This document shows positions 34,309 to 44,974 of a stretch of 64,000 nt of DNA, piece after piece. Within the stretch, counting starts at the first letter, position 1; the number at the start of each line of letters is the position of its first letter. The stretch comes from Lepturacanthus savala (taxonomy: Eukaryota; Chordata; Actinopteri; Scombriformes; Trichiuridae). The stretch spans positions 23,799,152-23,863,151 of the forward strand of contig CM060464.1 of NCBI GenBank assembly GCA_030544235.1. Reading direction: 5' to 3'. The position numbers and the translations under genes were made by a program. Below the pieces are notes generated by a model that was given only the letters and a program-made list of their open reading frames with translations, had not been told where the DNA came from and did no database searches.

Positions 34309-35000
34309 CCTTTGCAGCTGGAGTAGAGTATCTTAATGGGGGAGCATCTCCCAATTAACATAAACATGTAAACATAACATGTGTGCCTTGTTTGTGCCAG
34401 CATAAAAAAAGGTTTAGATGTAATCATGTCTAAAATTCACAACACATTTTCCCCCAAAAAATAGTCATCTACAACTTTTGGTGAAACTTGACTTCAAATT
34501 AAAAAACAAATAATGCGCCAAACTCATTATGTAATACTAGCCTACTAGTGGTTAATGATATCATGAGAGAGTTTATTATTACTAAAGAATTGGTTAATTG
34601 GGCATTTCAGCTCTTTTTTAGCCTCATCTTGATCAATATGCTACAAAAAGTCTTTAATGTCCAGTCTCTTAAATCAATGAATTTAATAAAAACCTACCAC
34701 CACAAAGCAACTCTTGGCAATATTCCCCAAATATTCCTGTTTGGTCATGACAGATCTCTCCAACATATTCCAGCATTAAGATAACAATGAGCCAGGTGCA
34801 AGCACAACACATCTTTTAAAATGGAAGGATGTTTACATTGGAGTTGGTTAAGTTACACATAAAACACACCTCTAAATAGTTTGAGAACCCAAGAAAATCC
34901 CTTCGTGCTGTGTTTTTTGCCCACTATGTGCATCCTCTAACCACCAACATTGCTTGGACCCACTGCCAAATTGTGCTTGCTTAGGCTCAAAGATCAGTGT

Positions 35001-35198
35001 TCTAAATTGACTAAAAGCCTAAATATCGCCATTTCCTGGTTTCAACCTAATTATACATTATGTGGATTCTGCTAATAAAGAATTGTCGCATGATTTCACT
35101 GGTGAAAGATGAAGTTCTGGACATCACAAACAAGAATGTAGGCTCATATAGCCCCTTTTAAATTGACTAGAAGCAAAATTATAGCCATTTCTAGTTTT
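35001..35198. repeat. Imperfect direct repeat of about 40 bp, 157 bp apart
   Basis: TCTAAATTGACTAAAAGCCT...GCCATTTCCTGGTTT at 35001-35042 recurs as TTTAAATTGACTAGAAGC...GCCATTTCTAGTTTT at 35158-35198. It may be two copies of a decayed satellite-like unit or a local duplication. Confidence 0.65.
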
Positions 35199-35548
35199 AG
35201 CTGATTTATAGGCTAACTTTGCTCAAATTGCCCAACATGTAACTCCTTGCAACCAAGCTTAACCTCATCTACAAAAGCCTGTGCATGACATTTTAATCAT
35301 AAGTTGGTTGGAAACAACACTTCAGTTTCCAATAGGCTATAGTGGTTTGTTTGTTCTAATTGCTGCATAGCATGAGTGACCTTTTCATCTTAACAGCGGA
35401 TACAGCGGTCTTGGTGCTACATGAATGTCACAGTGCATAACCAAACTACTTTGCAAAAGAAACCGTGAGAGGAAAAACAGCTGGAGCGTTCCACCATAGC
35501 TTACAGAGGAACCCTGCAAAACAAAAGGAGTGGTGTTATTTCCGGATC

Positions 35549-35979
35549 ATGTGCGGGAATCCAATTTCAACCTCAGAGCTAATCAATACGCTTTTTGTGG
35601 CTCAGCCGGGACTCATTATTATGGCATGTTCTCTGAGAATGAAAGACTTTGATCTTAAGAAGTTATTTGGATATTACTATGGACTGTTTCTTGATATGGA
35701 AGAGGAAATTACCCTGATATCATCATCACAGGAAGCAAATGGTGGCATTTTATTGCTGGACGAGGAGCATACCGCCATCCTTCAAAAGAAGCACCGCAAT
35801 ACTGAAGGTGTTAAAAGTAGGACCTATGTTCTCCACTGCAAACGTTATAGCAAAGTGTTGCATCTATTAAAGCGGCTAAAACAGCATGTGTTCAAAAAGA
35901 ATGGCACACTCCTTTTCTTGCTTCCAAACGGATTAAGGAAAAACATCAGCGTCTCGGCTAAATGTGGGAAAATGAGCAT

Positions 35980-36029
<50 letters not shown>

Positions 36030-36067
36030 TCACACACTCACACGCAAAGACAAACAGAGGAGAATAA
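35549..36067 (+). other. Longest open frame in the window, unidentified
   Basis: From the first in-frame ATG (35549) the frame runs about 172 codons. The upstream 28 codons (from GTG at 35465) are also open. The last roughly 30 residues are His-Thr repeats encoded by a (CA)n tract. The rest includes a hydrophobic start (TLFVAQPGLIIMACSLRM), an acidic patch (LDMEEEITLISSSQE) and a basic patch (LHLLKRLKQHVFKKNG). I recognise no domain, no signal peptide and no catalytic motif. The context shows no splice sites that I would trust. A chance opening in AT-rich DNA, lengthened by a stop-free CA tract, is the most likely explanation. Confidence 0.2.
35981..36028. repeat. (CA)24 microsatellite
   Basis: Uninterrupted CA repeat of 48 bp, followed by more CA-rich sequence to 36043. 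Confidence 0.97.
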
Positions 36068-36304
36068 AATGATTTGAAATAGAATTATTTCTGGTCCAGT
36101 GCACTAAGTAAAAATCAATTCCCCATTATAGAAATAGGATACAGAAAGGAATTAAAACTTAATGAGGTTTTCCAGCTAGCGTCCACCCACTTTTTAACCC
36201 TACATTTGACAGCATTGCACGTTTGTGAGTGTGTGTGTTACAGTCGGCATCTGCTAGATTGCATATGTGTCGAAATATCCCACATGTGCACATAAGCTGT
36301 TTCG

Positions 36305-36332
36305 CTCTCTCTCTTTCTCTCTCTCTCTCTCT
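36305..36332. repeat. (CT)n microsatellite
   Basis: CT repeat with one TTT interruption, a purine/pyrimidine-asymmetric tract. A short (CA)n lies at 36428-36442. Confidence 0.93.
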
Positions 36333-36444
36333 GTATGTGCACACCAGGCGACAAGATGACAGTAATACCGCTGCATCCTTCAAACCTTCCCTTTTCCTCA
36401 CAGGTATTCAAACTCATTTGTCTCACCGCACACACACACACACC

Positions 36445-37570
36445 TCACCCTCTCAGTTGGCAGTATTGATCTCCAGTTGATCCGCGGTGACAAAAGACAA
36501 AGCTTTTCATGTGACAGGCAATTAGATGTGCCGCGGCGCCTGCGGAGCCCAGACACAGCACGGAGCTAGGTAAATACTAACAACACCAGTCCAAAATGGT
36601 GCATGGAAATGCAGGACGAAGGAGAACCTCTTCAAAGAGCTGCTTGTCCTCAGGCAATCGGTGTCGCCTTCAAGTCAGCCTCACAGACCTCGCAACGCGT
36701 ATCGATTTTGCCGATATTAGCTTTCAAAAAGGAAACTTAAACGGTGGGGTCGCATGGCTCAGTCAATCAATCTATCCATCCATCATCTGGCTCCTCATTA
36801 TCTCCACAACACCAGCTCAGGCACAAAATGCATGGAGAAACACGGAGATGGTCGCAAACAGACATCAGGTAAAGAGCAGCGGTGATTCATTACTAGTGTT
36901 CGGGAGAAGATTCTACCGTGTGATGACATTTAAACATCACATGAAGAAAATGACAGTTATATTATACTGCGGTTGGGTACACAACACATAGACATGAGAT
37001 GTTGATCTCAGGAAGTTGCCATATGCAGAGAAGACATAATTATTTGCACATGACTGATTTTAGGTTCTTAAAGTCATGGTGATGTTAGCACTGTTTTAGA
37101 ATTGTGGCTGTTGAGACTAATTTTCCACTGGGGACTTTATGTCCCGCTCCTAGTTTATTTAACTTTAGTTATTAGTTAATAATTGGCTCATAAATCATCT
37201 GTTCATTTATAAGTCATAAATAGATAGATAGTGGCTTTAAGAGGAGTTTTGGGAAGTGAAAGTGTTTTCTGCCCAATAAGACCACATTTCCCATAAGCCT
37301 CCTTTTGCAAACCTTAGCTGCCTGTGCCTGGTGTATTAAACACAATACAATGGCTATGGACAAGATAATTTATTTATTTTTCTCCTGATCCCAGTCTTTG
37401 TCTATCGCTGTTCATGTTGTCTCTTTTCAGGGACATAGGCTACTGCAGTAAATTCTTTAGCCATTCATAAAAAGTTCTACCCAACCAAGCTGTGAAACAA
37501 TAATCTATAAATATAATATGATATAATATAATAGAAGAATTAAGGAATTTTAATAATGGGCACATGTGTG
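36445..37570. other. Unassigned DNA
   Basis: No repeat or gene recognised. 36500-36760 is less AT-rich. The 131-codon open frame at 36596-36991 has no recognisable domain. Confidence 0.45.
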
Positions 37571-38404
37571 GGTAAGGCAAGGCAAGGCAAGTTTATTTGT
37601 ATAGCACATTTCAACAACGAGGTAATTCAAAGTGCTTTACATAAAACATTAAAAGCATCAAGATACAATTTAAGACAGTTGATTAAAATAAAAATAAAAA
37701 TTAAGAATTAAAATTTAAAATTTTTAAATTAAAACAATACAATTTAAAACAGTTGATTAAATAAAAAAAAATAAAAATAAAAAATAAGAATTAAAATGTA
37801 TAACTTTGAAATTAAAACAAAGAACAAGTTACAGTGCAGTGTAGAGTAATTCAGAATGATATTAGCTGTAGGCACCATTGAACAGAAAAGTCTTCAACTG
37901 TGATTTAAAAGCAGTGAGAGTTGTGGCAGACCTGCAGGTCTCTGGGAGTTTGTTCCAGATCTGTGGGGCATAGAAACTGAACGCTGCTTCTCCATGTTTA
38001 GTTCTGACTCTAGGAACAGAGAGCAGACCTGATCCAGATGATCTAAGAGGTCTGGATGGTTCATAAGGGATCACTAGGCCCTAGACCATTCAGGGCTTTA
38101 TAAACCAGTAAGATTATTTTAAAGTGAATTATTTGGCAGACAGGAAGCCAGTGCAAGGACCTTAGAACTGGACTGATGTGGTCTACTTTTTTAGTCCTAG
38201 TCAGGACTCGAGCGGCAGCATTTTGAATCAGCTGCAGCTGTCTGATTGACTTTTTAGAGAAGCCTGTAAAGACCCCATTGCAGTAGTCTAGTCTACTGAA
38301 GATAAAAGCATGGACAAGCTTTTCCAAATCTTGCTGAGACATAAGGCCTTTAATCCTTGATATATTCTTCAGGTGGTAGTAGGCTGACTTTGTAATGTTT
38401 TAAG
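37571..38404 (-). mobile_element. L2-type LINE, 5'-truncated, with 3' tail
   Basis: On the minus strand the copy starts abruptly near 38404 inside the reverse transcriptase C-terminal region (ITKSAYYHLKNISRIKGL). It continues with LVHAFIFSRLDYCNGVFTGF, QLQLIQNAAARVLTRTKK and HISPVLRSLHWLPV. One frameshift near 38061-38074 leads to PYEPSRPLRSSGSGLL, YAPQIWNKLPETCR and the stop at about 37862. The 3' UTR ends in the well-known fish L2 tail (minus strand of TTTATTTGTATAGCACATTT and AAAGTGCTTTACATAAAACA) with CTTGC/CTTAC pentamer repeats near 37571-37590. It is the best preserved LINE piece here, with a single frame break in about 180 codons. No target duplication was identified. Confidence 0.92.
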
Positions 38405-38411
38405 TGTAGGT

Positions 38412-40600
38412 CATACAGATTTGCCCACATTACACTTTTGTCAATGGTTGATAATTGGGTTGTAAATAATATATGGATGATTATTATAAAATTACAACCA
38501 TTTTTTCATAATACTTTGGAAATGTTTAATAAATACTCTCTATTGCATTAATTAAACATCAGTTATAACTGAAGGAGTCAGGAATTGAATTGCCAATCTA
38601 ACGATCGAGCCATAGCCACACACTCTAGATTATTTTTGGTACAAATTCCAAAACTTAAGGACAACACACATATAAATGATCCCTGCAATTCAAAAGTCAG
38701 CATTCAACCTTCCCTGAACATTTTATGAGTTTTTTTTTTTCCCACCTTGCATGCAATGCTGATATTGGCTTGTTAGGCATAAAAGGTCTTTCGTTCTGAT
38801 GCCCTAGTTGCTAAGGTTGTTGCTAACATTTTTTTTTCATGTGTTGTTTGCCTTGTCTACACTCATATGACTATATGGCTGGATTTGAGGTGTTGGCATT
38901 GCAATTCATTCATTTGTTTGTTCAATGCAGCCTCCCACAGGGCAGCTTCTAGGAGGTGGCCGATCACAGCAGAATGGGCTCAGGGGGAGGGAGGCCTTAA
39001 AGAGACAGGAGCTAAAACTGTGTGTTTGAGGCAGAAGCTGACCTGAGGAGTTTTTTAAACTATAAATCATCCAAATATATTCCGGTGGACCCTCATTAAA
39101 AAAAATGAATATGTCCCCTTTTATGGAGGCTGCATTCTTGAATTCAAAAATATCAAATATCATCGCAGAGTAAAAGTGAAACACAATTACAAAAAGGATA
39201 CTTGCTTACAAGTTTTGAGAAGTGAATGGAAGGTTTCCAGATGATATGTAACATGTGCTTGAAAAAAAAAAAAAGAAGGTCAAATTACAAGCGCAGCATG
39301 TCAGGGAAAACCAGTGAAAGTTTGCACTGTGCTGAACTGCGCTGTGGGGTCGGCAGCTGCCGTTGTTCTAACAGCTCGATCCGCCCGGATACTTGGCAGC
39401 TTTGATGACAGCCCGTCAACATCCAGTAGGTTTAATGGTGAATTGCCAAAATGCATCCAGCAGCTCGCCGTTTTTATTTCTGTTTAACGAACACGACAGC
39501 GAAACAAGCATGTGTAGATCCCCCCCCAGCTGTCGTTCCTTCCCTTATCTTAATGAATCAGCGGATTATCTTCAGTTATGACACCATCGCTCCTGTTATT
39601 GTAATCCATCCATGCCCCCATAGACCATCCCGCTACACTCCACCACTGTTTACAATGAACTATCTGATATAATCTTATTGAAACTTGTGAGAGCAAGAGC
39701 CAGGAGCAGTATGAGTGAAACTCCTGAGGCCTAAATCGTTCCATTCTCTCAACCACTCTCTCTTTTTTTTTATTTTTCCCCCAAGTGGAGAAATGTGCAG
39801 CAAAATGGACTTTAGATTTACTGCTATTGATTAAAGGATGGTACACCAAATAGATGTGGCTGTAAACAAATTATTGTGGTGTCACAAGGAGTTATGGATC
39901 CCTGCATCAGATTATTTAAACCCCTAAAAGGTCACAATGATGATTATGATAAATCGTGTTTAGCTGGATAGATAATCTATTCTTAATTATGATGAAATTG
40001 AATATGTTTGGGAGGCATTAGACACTGGCCCATGCCCTTATAAGATGCTATTAATTGAAAGTAGAGAGAGCAAATGAGAGGGTTTTGTTTTGTCGGGGGA
40101 AGCAGGTCGACATCCTTTCAAACGCTGTTAGACGTGATGGGCCATGATCCGCTGAGAGCAGCCTCGCCTGCCTACCGCTGATAAATGGAAATGCTGCAGG
40201 ATTAGTTTTGTCCCTGGGAGCAACGCCGGCCAATTCGCTGCGATCATACATGTATGTGTGTAGGATAATTGTTATGCGAGGCGAGTGCGTCACAGAGCCT
40301 GCAAAGTACTGAAAAAAAATATATTATTCTCCATCACAATATGTCTTGTTTTGTTTGTGTTGTATGCCTAAAATCTGAAAAAAAAACAAAACAAATCCAC
40401 TTTATTATTTATTTTTTACTTTGTTATTTGTATTGCAGCAAGATGGATGTGCAGCATTAAGCAGCAAAGTGTGAACATGAGGTCAGATGTGCAGCTGAAA
40501 GCATGGCATGGGTCTTAAACCTGAAGACCTGAACCTGACCCATTCCTGAGCCCTTCACACATGACCTGACTGAGTCTGTCTGGTAACTGCTGAGTTGACA
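38412..40600. other. Unassigned DNA; candidate conserved block 39290-40300
   Basis: No transposon or gene recognised. 39290-39700 and 40050-40300 are less AT-rich, contain CpG dinucleotides, and are free of recognised repeats. Open frames of up to 99 codons are overlapping and featureless. Confidence 0.4.

Positions 40601-40602
<2 letters not shown>

Positions 40603-40636
<34 letters not shown>
40603..40636. repeat. (TA)17 microsatellite
   Basis: TA repeat that directly abuts the left terminus of the Tc1-related element at 40637. Its last TA serves as the 5' target-site copy. Confidence 0.95.
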
Positions 40637-40639
<3 letters not shown>

Positions 40640-40910
40640 TGCAAGCCAAAGTCACACAGACACACCTTCTACCTTCTCATTCAATGTGTTTTCTTTATTT
40701 TCATGACAATTTACATTGTAGATTCTCACTGAAGGCATCAAAACTATGAATGAACACATGGATGGAACCATACGGTTATATACTTAAAAAAATGTGAAAT
40801 AACTAAAAACATGTTTTATATTCTAGTTTCTTCAAAATAGCCACCATTTGCTCTGATAAAACAAGATATTCCACTAATTAACCCTGATAAGGCACAACTA
40901 TGAAGTGAAA

Positions 40911-40938
40911 ACCATTTCAGGTGACTACCTGAAATGGT
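40911..40938. repeat. Perfect hairpin at the MITE centre
   Basis: ACCATTTCAGGT and its exact reverse complement flank GACT. In copy B (about 42801-42828) the same position is changed at one or two bases, so the perfect form is specific to copy A. Confidence 0.9.
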
Positions 40939-41052
40939 AGTTCATCAAGAGAATGCCAAGAGTTTGAAAAGGAGTAATCAGAGAAAAGGGTGGCTATTTT
41001 GAAGAAATTTGAAAATACAAGATGTTTTTAGTTATTTCACCTTTTATGTACA

Positions 41053-41510
41053 TGTGAAAAGAATTGTGTCAGTATGACAATGATCAAAATGAGTGTAGAC
41101 TGTGTATTATGCTCTATCATAAGAACAGACTGTTTGTAGTTGTTATGAATACATTCTGTTACAAGATAAGTGTGTAAGACTGATTATGAAAGCTATGCAG
41201 CGCTCACATTAAGAGGGAAACTATAGTTTTGCACACTGTGAGATTATGGAAAAGACTCATATATTTTACTATTATCTTATGAGAACAAAATGTTCTGTCT
41301 GTCCTCTGCTTGTCATGTATTGATATGATGCAATATGTTACCCCGCTAATAAAAAGCTTGTTCCGCGCTTCGCACTCTGAGATCTCTGGTGAACTGGCAC
41401 GGCGGCAGCTGTCAGTCTCTGAGTCTCCCTTGCAGCAAGTACAACTTACGAACTGCCTGGTGTCTGGTTTACTTTTTGGTATTACTGTGGCAGTAAGTCT
41501 AACTCTGACA
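41053..41510. mobile_element. Solo LTR of a retrovirus-like or Ty3-like element
   Basis: A 458-bp insertion inside the Tc1-related MITE. It begins TGTGAAAAGAATTG and ends CTAACTCTGACA, so it has the TG...CA termini of LTRs. It is flanked by the 5-bp direct repeat GTACA (41048-41052 and 41511-41515), which occurs once in the uninterrupted MITE sequence. An AATAAA polyadenylation-type signal is at 41348-41353, followed by a GC-richer segment of about 155 bp compatible with R/U5. No primer-binding site, gag, pol or env sequence adjoins it, so it is most likely the product of recombination between two LTRs. The parent superfamily is undetermined; 5-bp duplications occur in several LTR groups. Confidence 0.8.
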
Positions 41511-41642
41511 GTACATAACACAATACACATGTTCATTCATAGTTTTGATGCCTCCAGTGAGAATCTACAATGTAAATAATCATGAGACTAAATAAAAGAC
41601 ATTGAATGAGAAGGTGTGTCCAAACTTTTGGCCTGTACTGTA

Positions 41643-42560
41643 TAAATATATGTATGTATGTTATACCTTCTGCAAAGACAAAGCTGCTTGCTGTGGCTTT
41701 CTCACACAGATAAATCACTTATATGCTACAGCAGGTCACCAGAACAGAGCATATAGAGTTGTAACTTTTACTAGCCATTGCACATACTGTGCAATCAGCA
41801 TGTAATACACCATATTATGTAAAACTAATAAATACATATCTGTTTTACCAGTTACCAGAACAACCTTTGTTTTAAACAGGGTCCAGTTGCATGTGGCTGA
41901 TGAACCTAAATCATCTTTCACAGCTGAGGTGTACTTGCAAGCATAATCTTTTGTGTTGTTACTCTTAAAGAGTTGTAGCGAAATTCTTTTTTTTTTTTAA
42001 TCTATTGCCACAGCAAGGTCATAATGTTTCCCCTTGAACAGTTTGGGGAATTTAAGAAGCTCCCCGCCTGCAAGTTTTTACTTCATTGCGTCCATTACTG
42101 ACCAGTAGCTTGCCAGGCTAATGCAATTCATTTGCTACACTGTTTATTCCCCCCACTCCCCAGAGGGCTTCACAAATCTACCTGCATCATATAGAGCATC
42201 AACACAGACGATTGGCCAAGAGTTAGCAACAGTGATTACATTTGAAAACAATCCAACCTGAAGCTTTGGGGAGAAAAAGATCAAAACCTGACACCTGACT
42301 CACCTGACATCTCGCCTTTCTAGCCTGTCTATTTGTATTGTAGGACGGTAATAAATTAACAAGTGTACATCATGTTCCTTGAAAAAAATTATCAAACTCA
42401 CAACAGGTAAAACAAAGGGACAAATTCCTAATCAACCAGGTGCATTTGCTGATTTTTTCACCTCCTCTATATTACAATATGACTACCATAGTAGCCTCCA
42501 GACTGTATTCAGTACATATTAGTGTAAATGTTGTTGTGCCATTTTGTTTTACTATCTATA
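41643..42560. other. Unassigned DNA between the two MITE copies
   Basis: No gene recognised. It is AT-rich, with a T run near 41989-41998. Confidence 0.5.
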
Positions 42561-42562
42561 TA

Positions 42563-42911
42563 TAGTACAGGCCAAAGGTTTGGACACACCTTTTCATTCA
42601 ATGTGTTTTCTTTATATTCTCAATGAAGTCATCAAAACTATGAATGAACATGTGGAGTTACGTACTTAACAAAAAAAGGTGAAATAACTGAAAATGTGTT
42701 TTATATTCTAGTTTCTTCAAAATAGCCACCATTTTCTCTGATTGATAAAGCAAGACATTCCACTAATTAACCCTGATAAGGCACACCTATGAAGTGAAAA
42801 CCATTTCAGGTGACTATCTGGAATGGTAGTTCATCAAGAGAATGCCAAGAGTGTGCAAAGCAGTAATCACATCAAAGGGTAGCTATTTTGAAGAAATTAG
42901 AATATAAAACA
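42563..42911. mobile_element. Tc1-related foldback MITE, copy B (right end lost)
   Basis: Starts after TA (42561-42562) with TAGTACAGGCCAAAGGTTTG and follows copy A closely through CATCAAAACTATGAATGAAC, CTTCAAAATAGCCACCATTT, the central palindrome and TTTGAAGAAATTAGAATATA. It then diverges at about 42911, so roughly the last 110-190 bp are missing. It has the same orientation as copy A and lies about 0.9 kb downstream. It lacks the LTR insertion, showing that the LTR arrived after the family was already dispersed. Confidence 0.85.
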
Positions 42912-43159
42912 CCATAAACATGTGTTTATGCAATATGGATATTTCATATGCCAAAGCAATGATTGAAAATTGAATTAAAGTTATCGGTCACAATTCTGAT
43001 TTAATATATCGGAATCATGAATTTTGTCTAAATCAGGAGATATCTCTTCATTGCCCAAAGCTCTTCTTTCTGTCTGTACTGAAAAAAGGTCAGATATTCA
43101 ACAAGTACTGAACTATTATATTATAATTAAGCAAAATATCAGCCAAACCCAGAAATCCA

Positions 43160-43164
<5 letters not shown>

Positions 43165-43221
<57 letters not shown>
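43165..43221. repeat. (TA)28 microsatellite
   Basis: TA repeat over about 57 bp. The apparent 167-codon frame across it depends on the repeat. Confidence 0.96.
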
Positions 43222-43227
<6 letters not shown>

Positions 43228-43555
43228 TCACTTGTTGTTGTTCTCACCACTCATATATGGTTTGTGCTCATGAACCTTTGGTATCAGTATGTACCCACAT
43301 CATGGAAGAAATTGACTCTTTCGTTTGTTACTCTCAGAATTCGTTCTTGCATCACAACAAGTATGGTGTTGAGAATTGAGCTCAAAGTAAAGTGCAACCT
43401 AATTTCCCATGCCTTTGTTACAGTGGCTGAGCAGATGGGGAGGGAACAATTCCTAAAACTGACAAGCAATTCCTGTATGATGGATGGAGAGATCCTGAAA
43501 GGCACGACAGCAAAACAGCAATTATGACAGACAAAAAACATGGACCAAAGGTCGA

Positions 43556-43827
43556 AATAGAGACAAGTCACATATATTTGTACAACACATTTCAATAACA
43601 AGGCAAATTATATTGCTTTACATGAAACATATAAGACAAAAATAGAAGAGAAGAGAAACAATTGTTTATTGAGTTATTTATTTTTTTAATTAAATACAGT
43701 TTTGGTACCTTCAGTCATTGATTTGTTCAATGCACTTATTCAGTGTTTGTATGGATTACATACCCTTGCTGACAGGGTTATGTAAATGTGTATGTTGTCT
43801 ACAATTATGGTAATGTGTTTTTGTTTT

Positions 43828-43882
<55 letters not shown>

Positions 43883-44970
43883 TGTATATATAATCAAAGC
43901 CATGAACCATGTAGATGTTTAACAGAAGAGGTCCTAAAATGGAGCCTTGAGGGGTACCATGGTTAATTTTTGACAGATGTGTAATTAGCTATAGCCACAA
44001 AGTAATCCCCGACCTTTAAGTAGGATTCCAACCAGTTTACTCCTTCCCACTTTTCCAGTCAGTCTACTAATATGTTCTGATCGACCGTGTAGAAAGCTGA
44101 TCTGAGACTAAATGTCTACCACTCTCTGTGTTTAAGTGGCTGTCACTGAAGATCTAAACAAGATCAGTCTCTCTACAGTGGTGTGGTTGAAAGATGACTG
44201 GCTTGATGACTACAGATTTCAGGGCCTGTGGGAAGAAATTTGATAGAAGAGATGTGTTGAGATCAGAGGAAATATGGTCAGGAACATTTTTGAAAAAAAG
44301 CCTGTTGGCAGAATATAAAAGCAGCATGAGGAAGATTGTGAATGTTGCATAATATCCTCCAGGTTTTTTTTTTTATTGTTTGGAGGTATTGTTTGGATAC
44401 AATTGTGTCATGATATATGAGTTGATTTTAGTGGACACTGGGATAACCCATATCCTGTACCTAATATGGAGGCAGTGACTACCTGAAGTTCAGGGGCTAC
44501 TGACATCATAGGGTTTGTTAGCTTCCTGACAAGCACCTTCACCTTAGTGGGTGCTATGTTCTAAATAACATTTGTAATTTTGGAAGTGAAATTATCTACA
44601 AGCTCATTTACTGAGAAGCAAGAGAGGGCGTATGTGCAAGAGAAAGCCTGAATATATATTTCACTGATGTTTTCAGTGATATACCTTTTTGCGATTATCT
44701 CTGTTTGAACATTTGTTTGTCTGGAGATAGTACTCTCAAAGTAAACACAGGAGTGATCAGAGGGTGCAACATCACACATCACAAACAATGTTCAGACCCT
44801 TGGAGATTATTAAATCTAGAGTGTGTCCCTTGTTGTGTGCAGGCTATATCGCATGCTGAGTCAGTCCATAAATATTAAGGACACAAAACAATTCTTTAGT
44901 GCTTCTGTCCGGGGGCTTGTCAGCATGGATGTTAAATCGTAACTTAACGCAGCTTTGGCCTCCTCCCTCA
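43556..44970 (-). mobile_element. L2-type LINE relic, rearranged
   Basis: Read on the minus strand from high to low coordinates. First comes an endonuclease part with RFNIHAD and GLTQHA (about 44860-44970) and DVAPSDHSCVYFES and SVNELVDNFTSKITNV (44561-44788). Next are reverse transcriptase blocks near 43925-44110 (SAFYTVDQNILVDWLEKWEG, then GTPQGSILGPL at about 43930-43961). Then a (CA)n array and unrelated AT-rich DNA replace the rest of the enzyme. Last is the L2 3' tail (minus strand of ATTTGTACAACACATTTCAA, near 43575-43625). The endonuclease GDFN motif has become LRFN, while SDH is kept. The copy is dead and internally deleted. Confidence 0.82.
43830..43881. repeat. (CA)25 microsatellite inside the L2 relic
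   Basis: Uninterrupted CA repeat at the point where the reverse-transcriptase similarity of the minus-strand LINE stops. Confidence 0.96.
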
Positions 44971-44974
44971 AAAA

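Larger units (their letters stand above)
33760..35460. other. Unassigned AT-rich DNA
   Basis: No gene or named transposon seen. It contains the (TA)n array at 34236 and an imperfect direct repeat at 35001/35158, both listed separately. Confidence 0.5.
40637..41640. mobile_element. Tc1-related foldback MITE, copy A, split by a solo LTR
   Basis: The left end CACTGCAAGCCAAAGTCACA and the right end (reverse complement CAGTACAGGCCAAAAGTTTG) match, and both are flanked by TA (40635-40636, 41641-41642). Arms include CTTCTCATTCAATG, ACATTGTAGATTCTCACTG and CATCAAAACTATGAATGAAC at both ends in mirror image. The centre contains a perfect 12-bp hairpin with a 4-base loop (40911-40938). Removing the LTR insertion leaves about 541 bp with no transposase. 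These termini match, from memory, a Tc1-like family frequent in fish, so this is probably a deletion derivative of it. Confidence 0.85.

Noticed and set aside
36596..36991. 131-codon plus-strand open frame
   Set aside because: No family resemblance; the residue mix is featureless and no splice or promoter context supports it.
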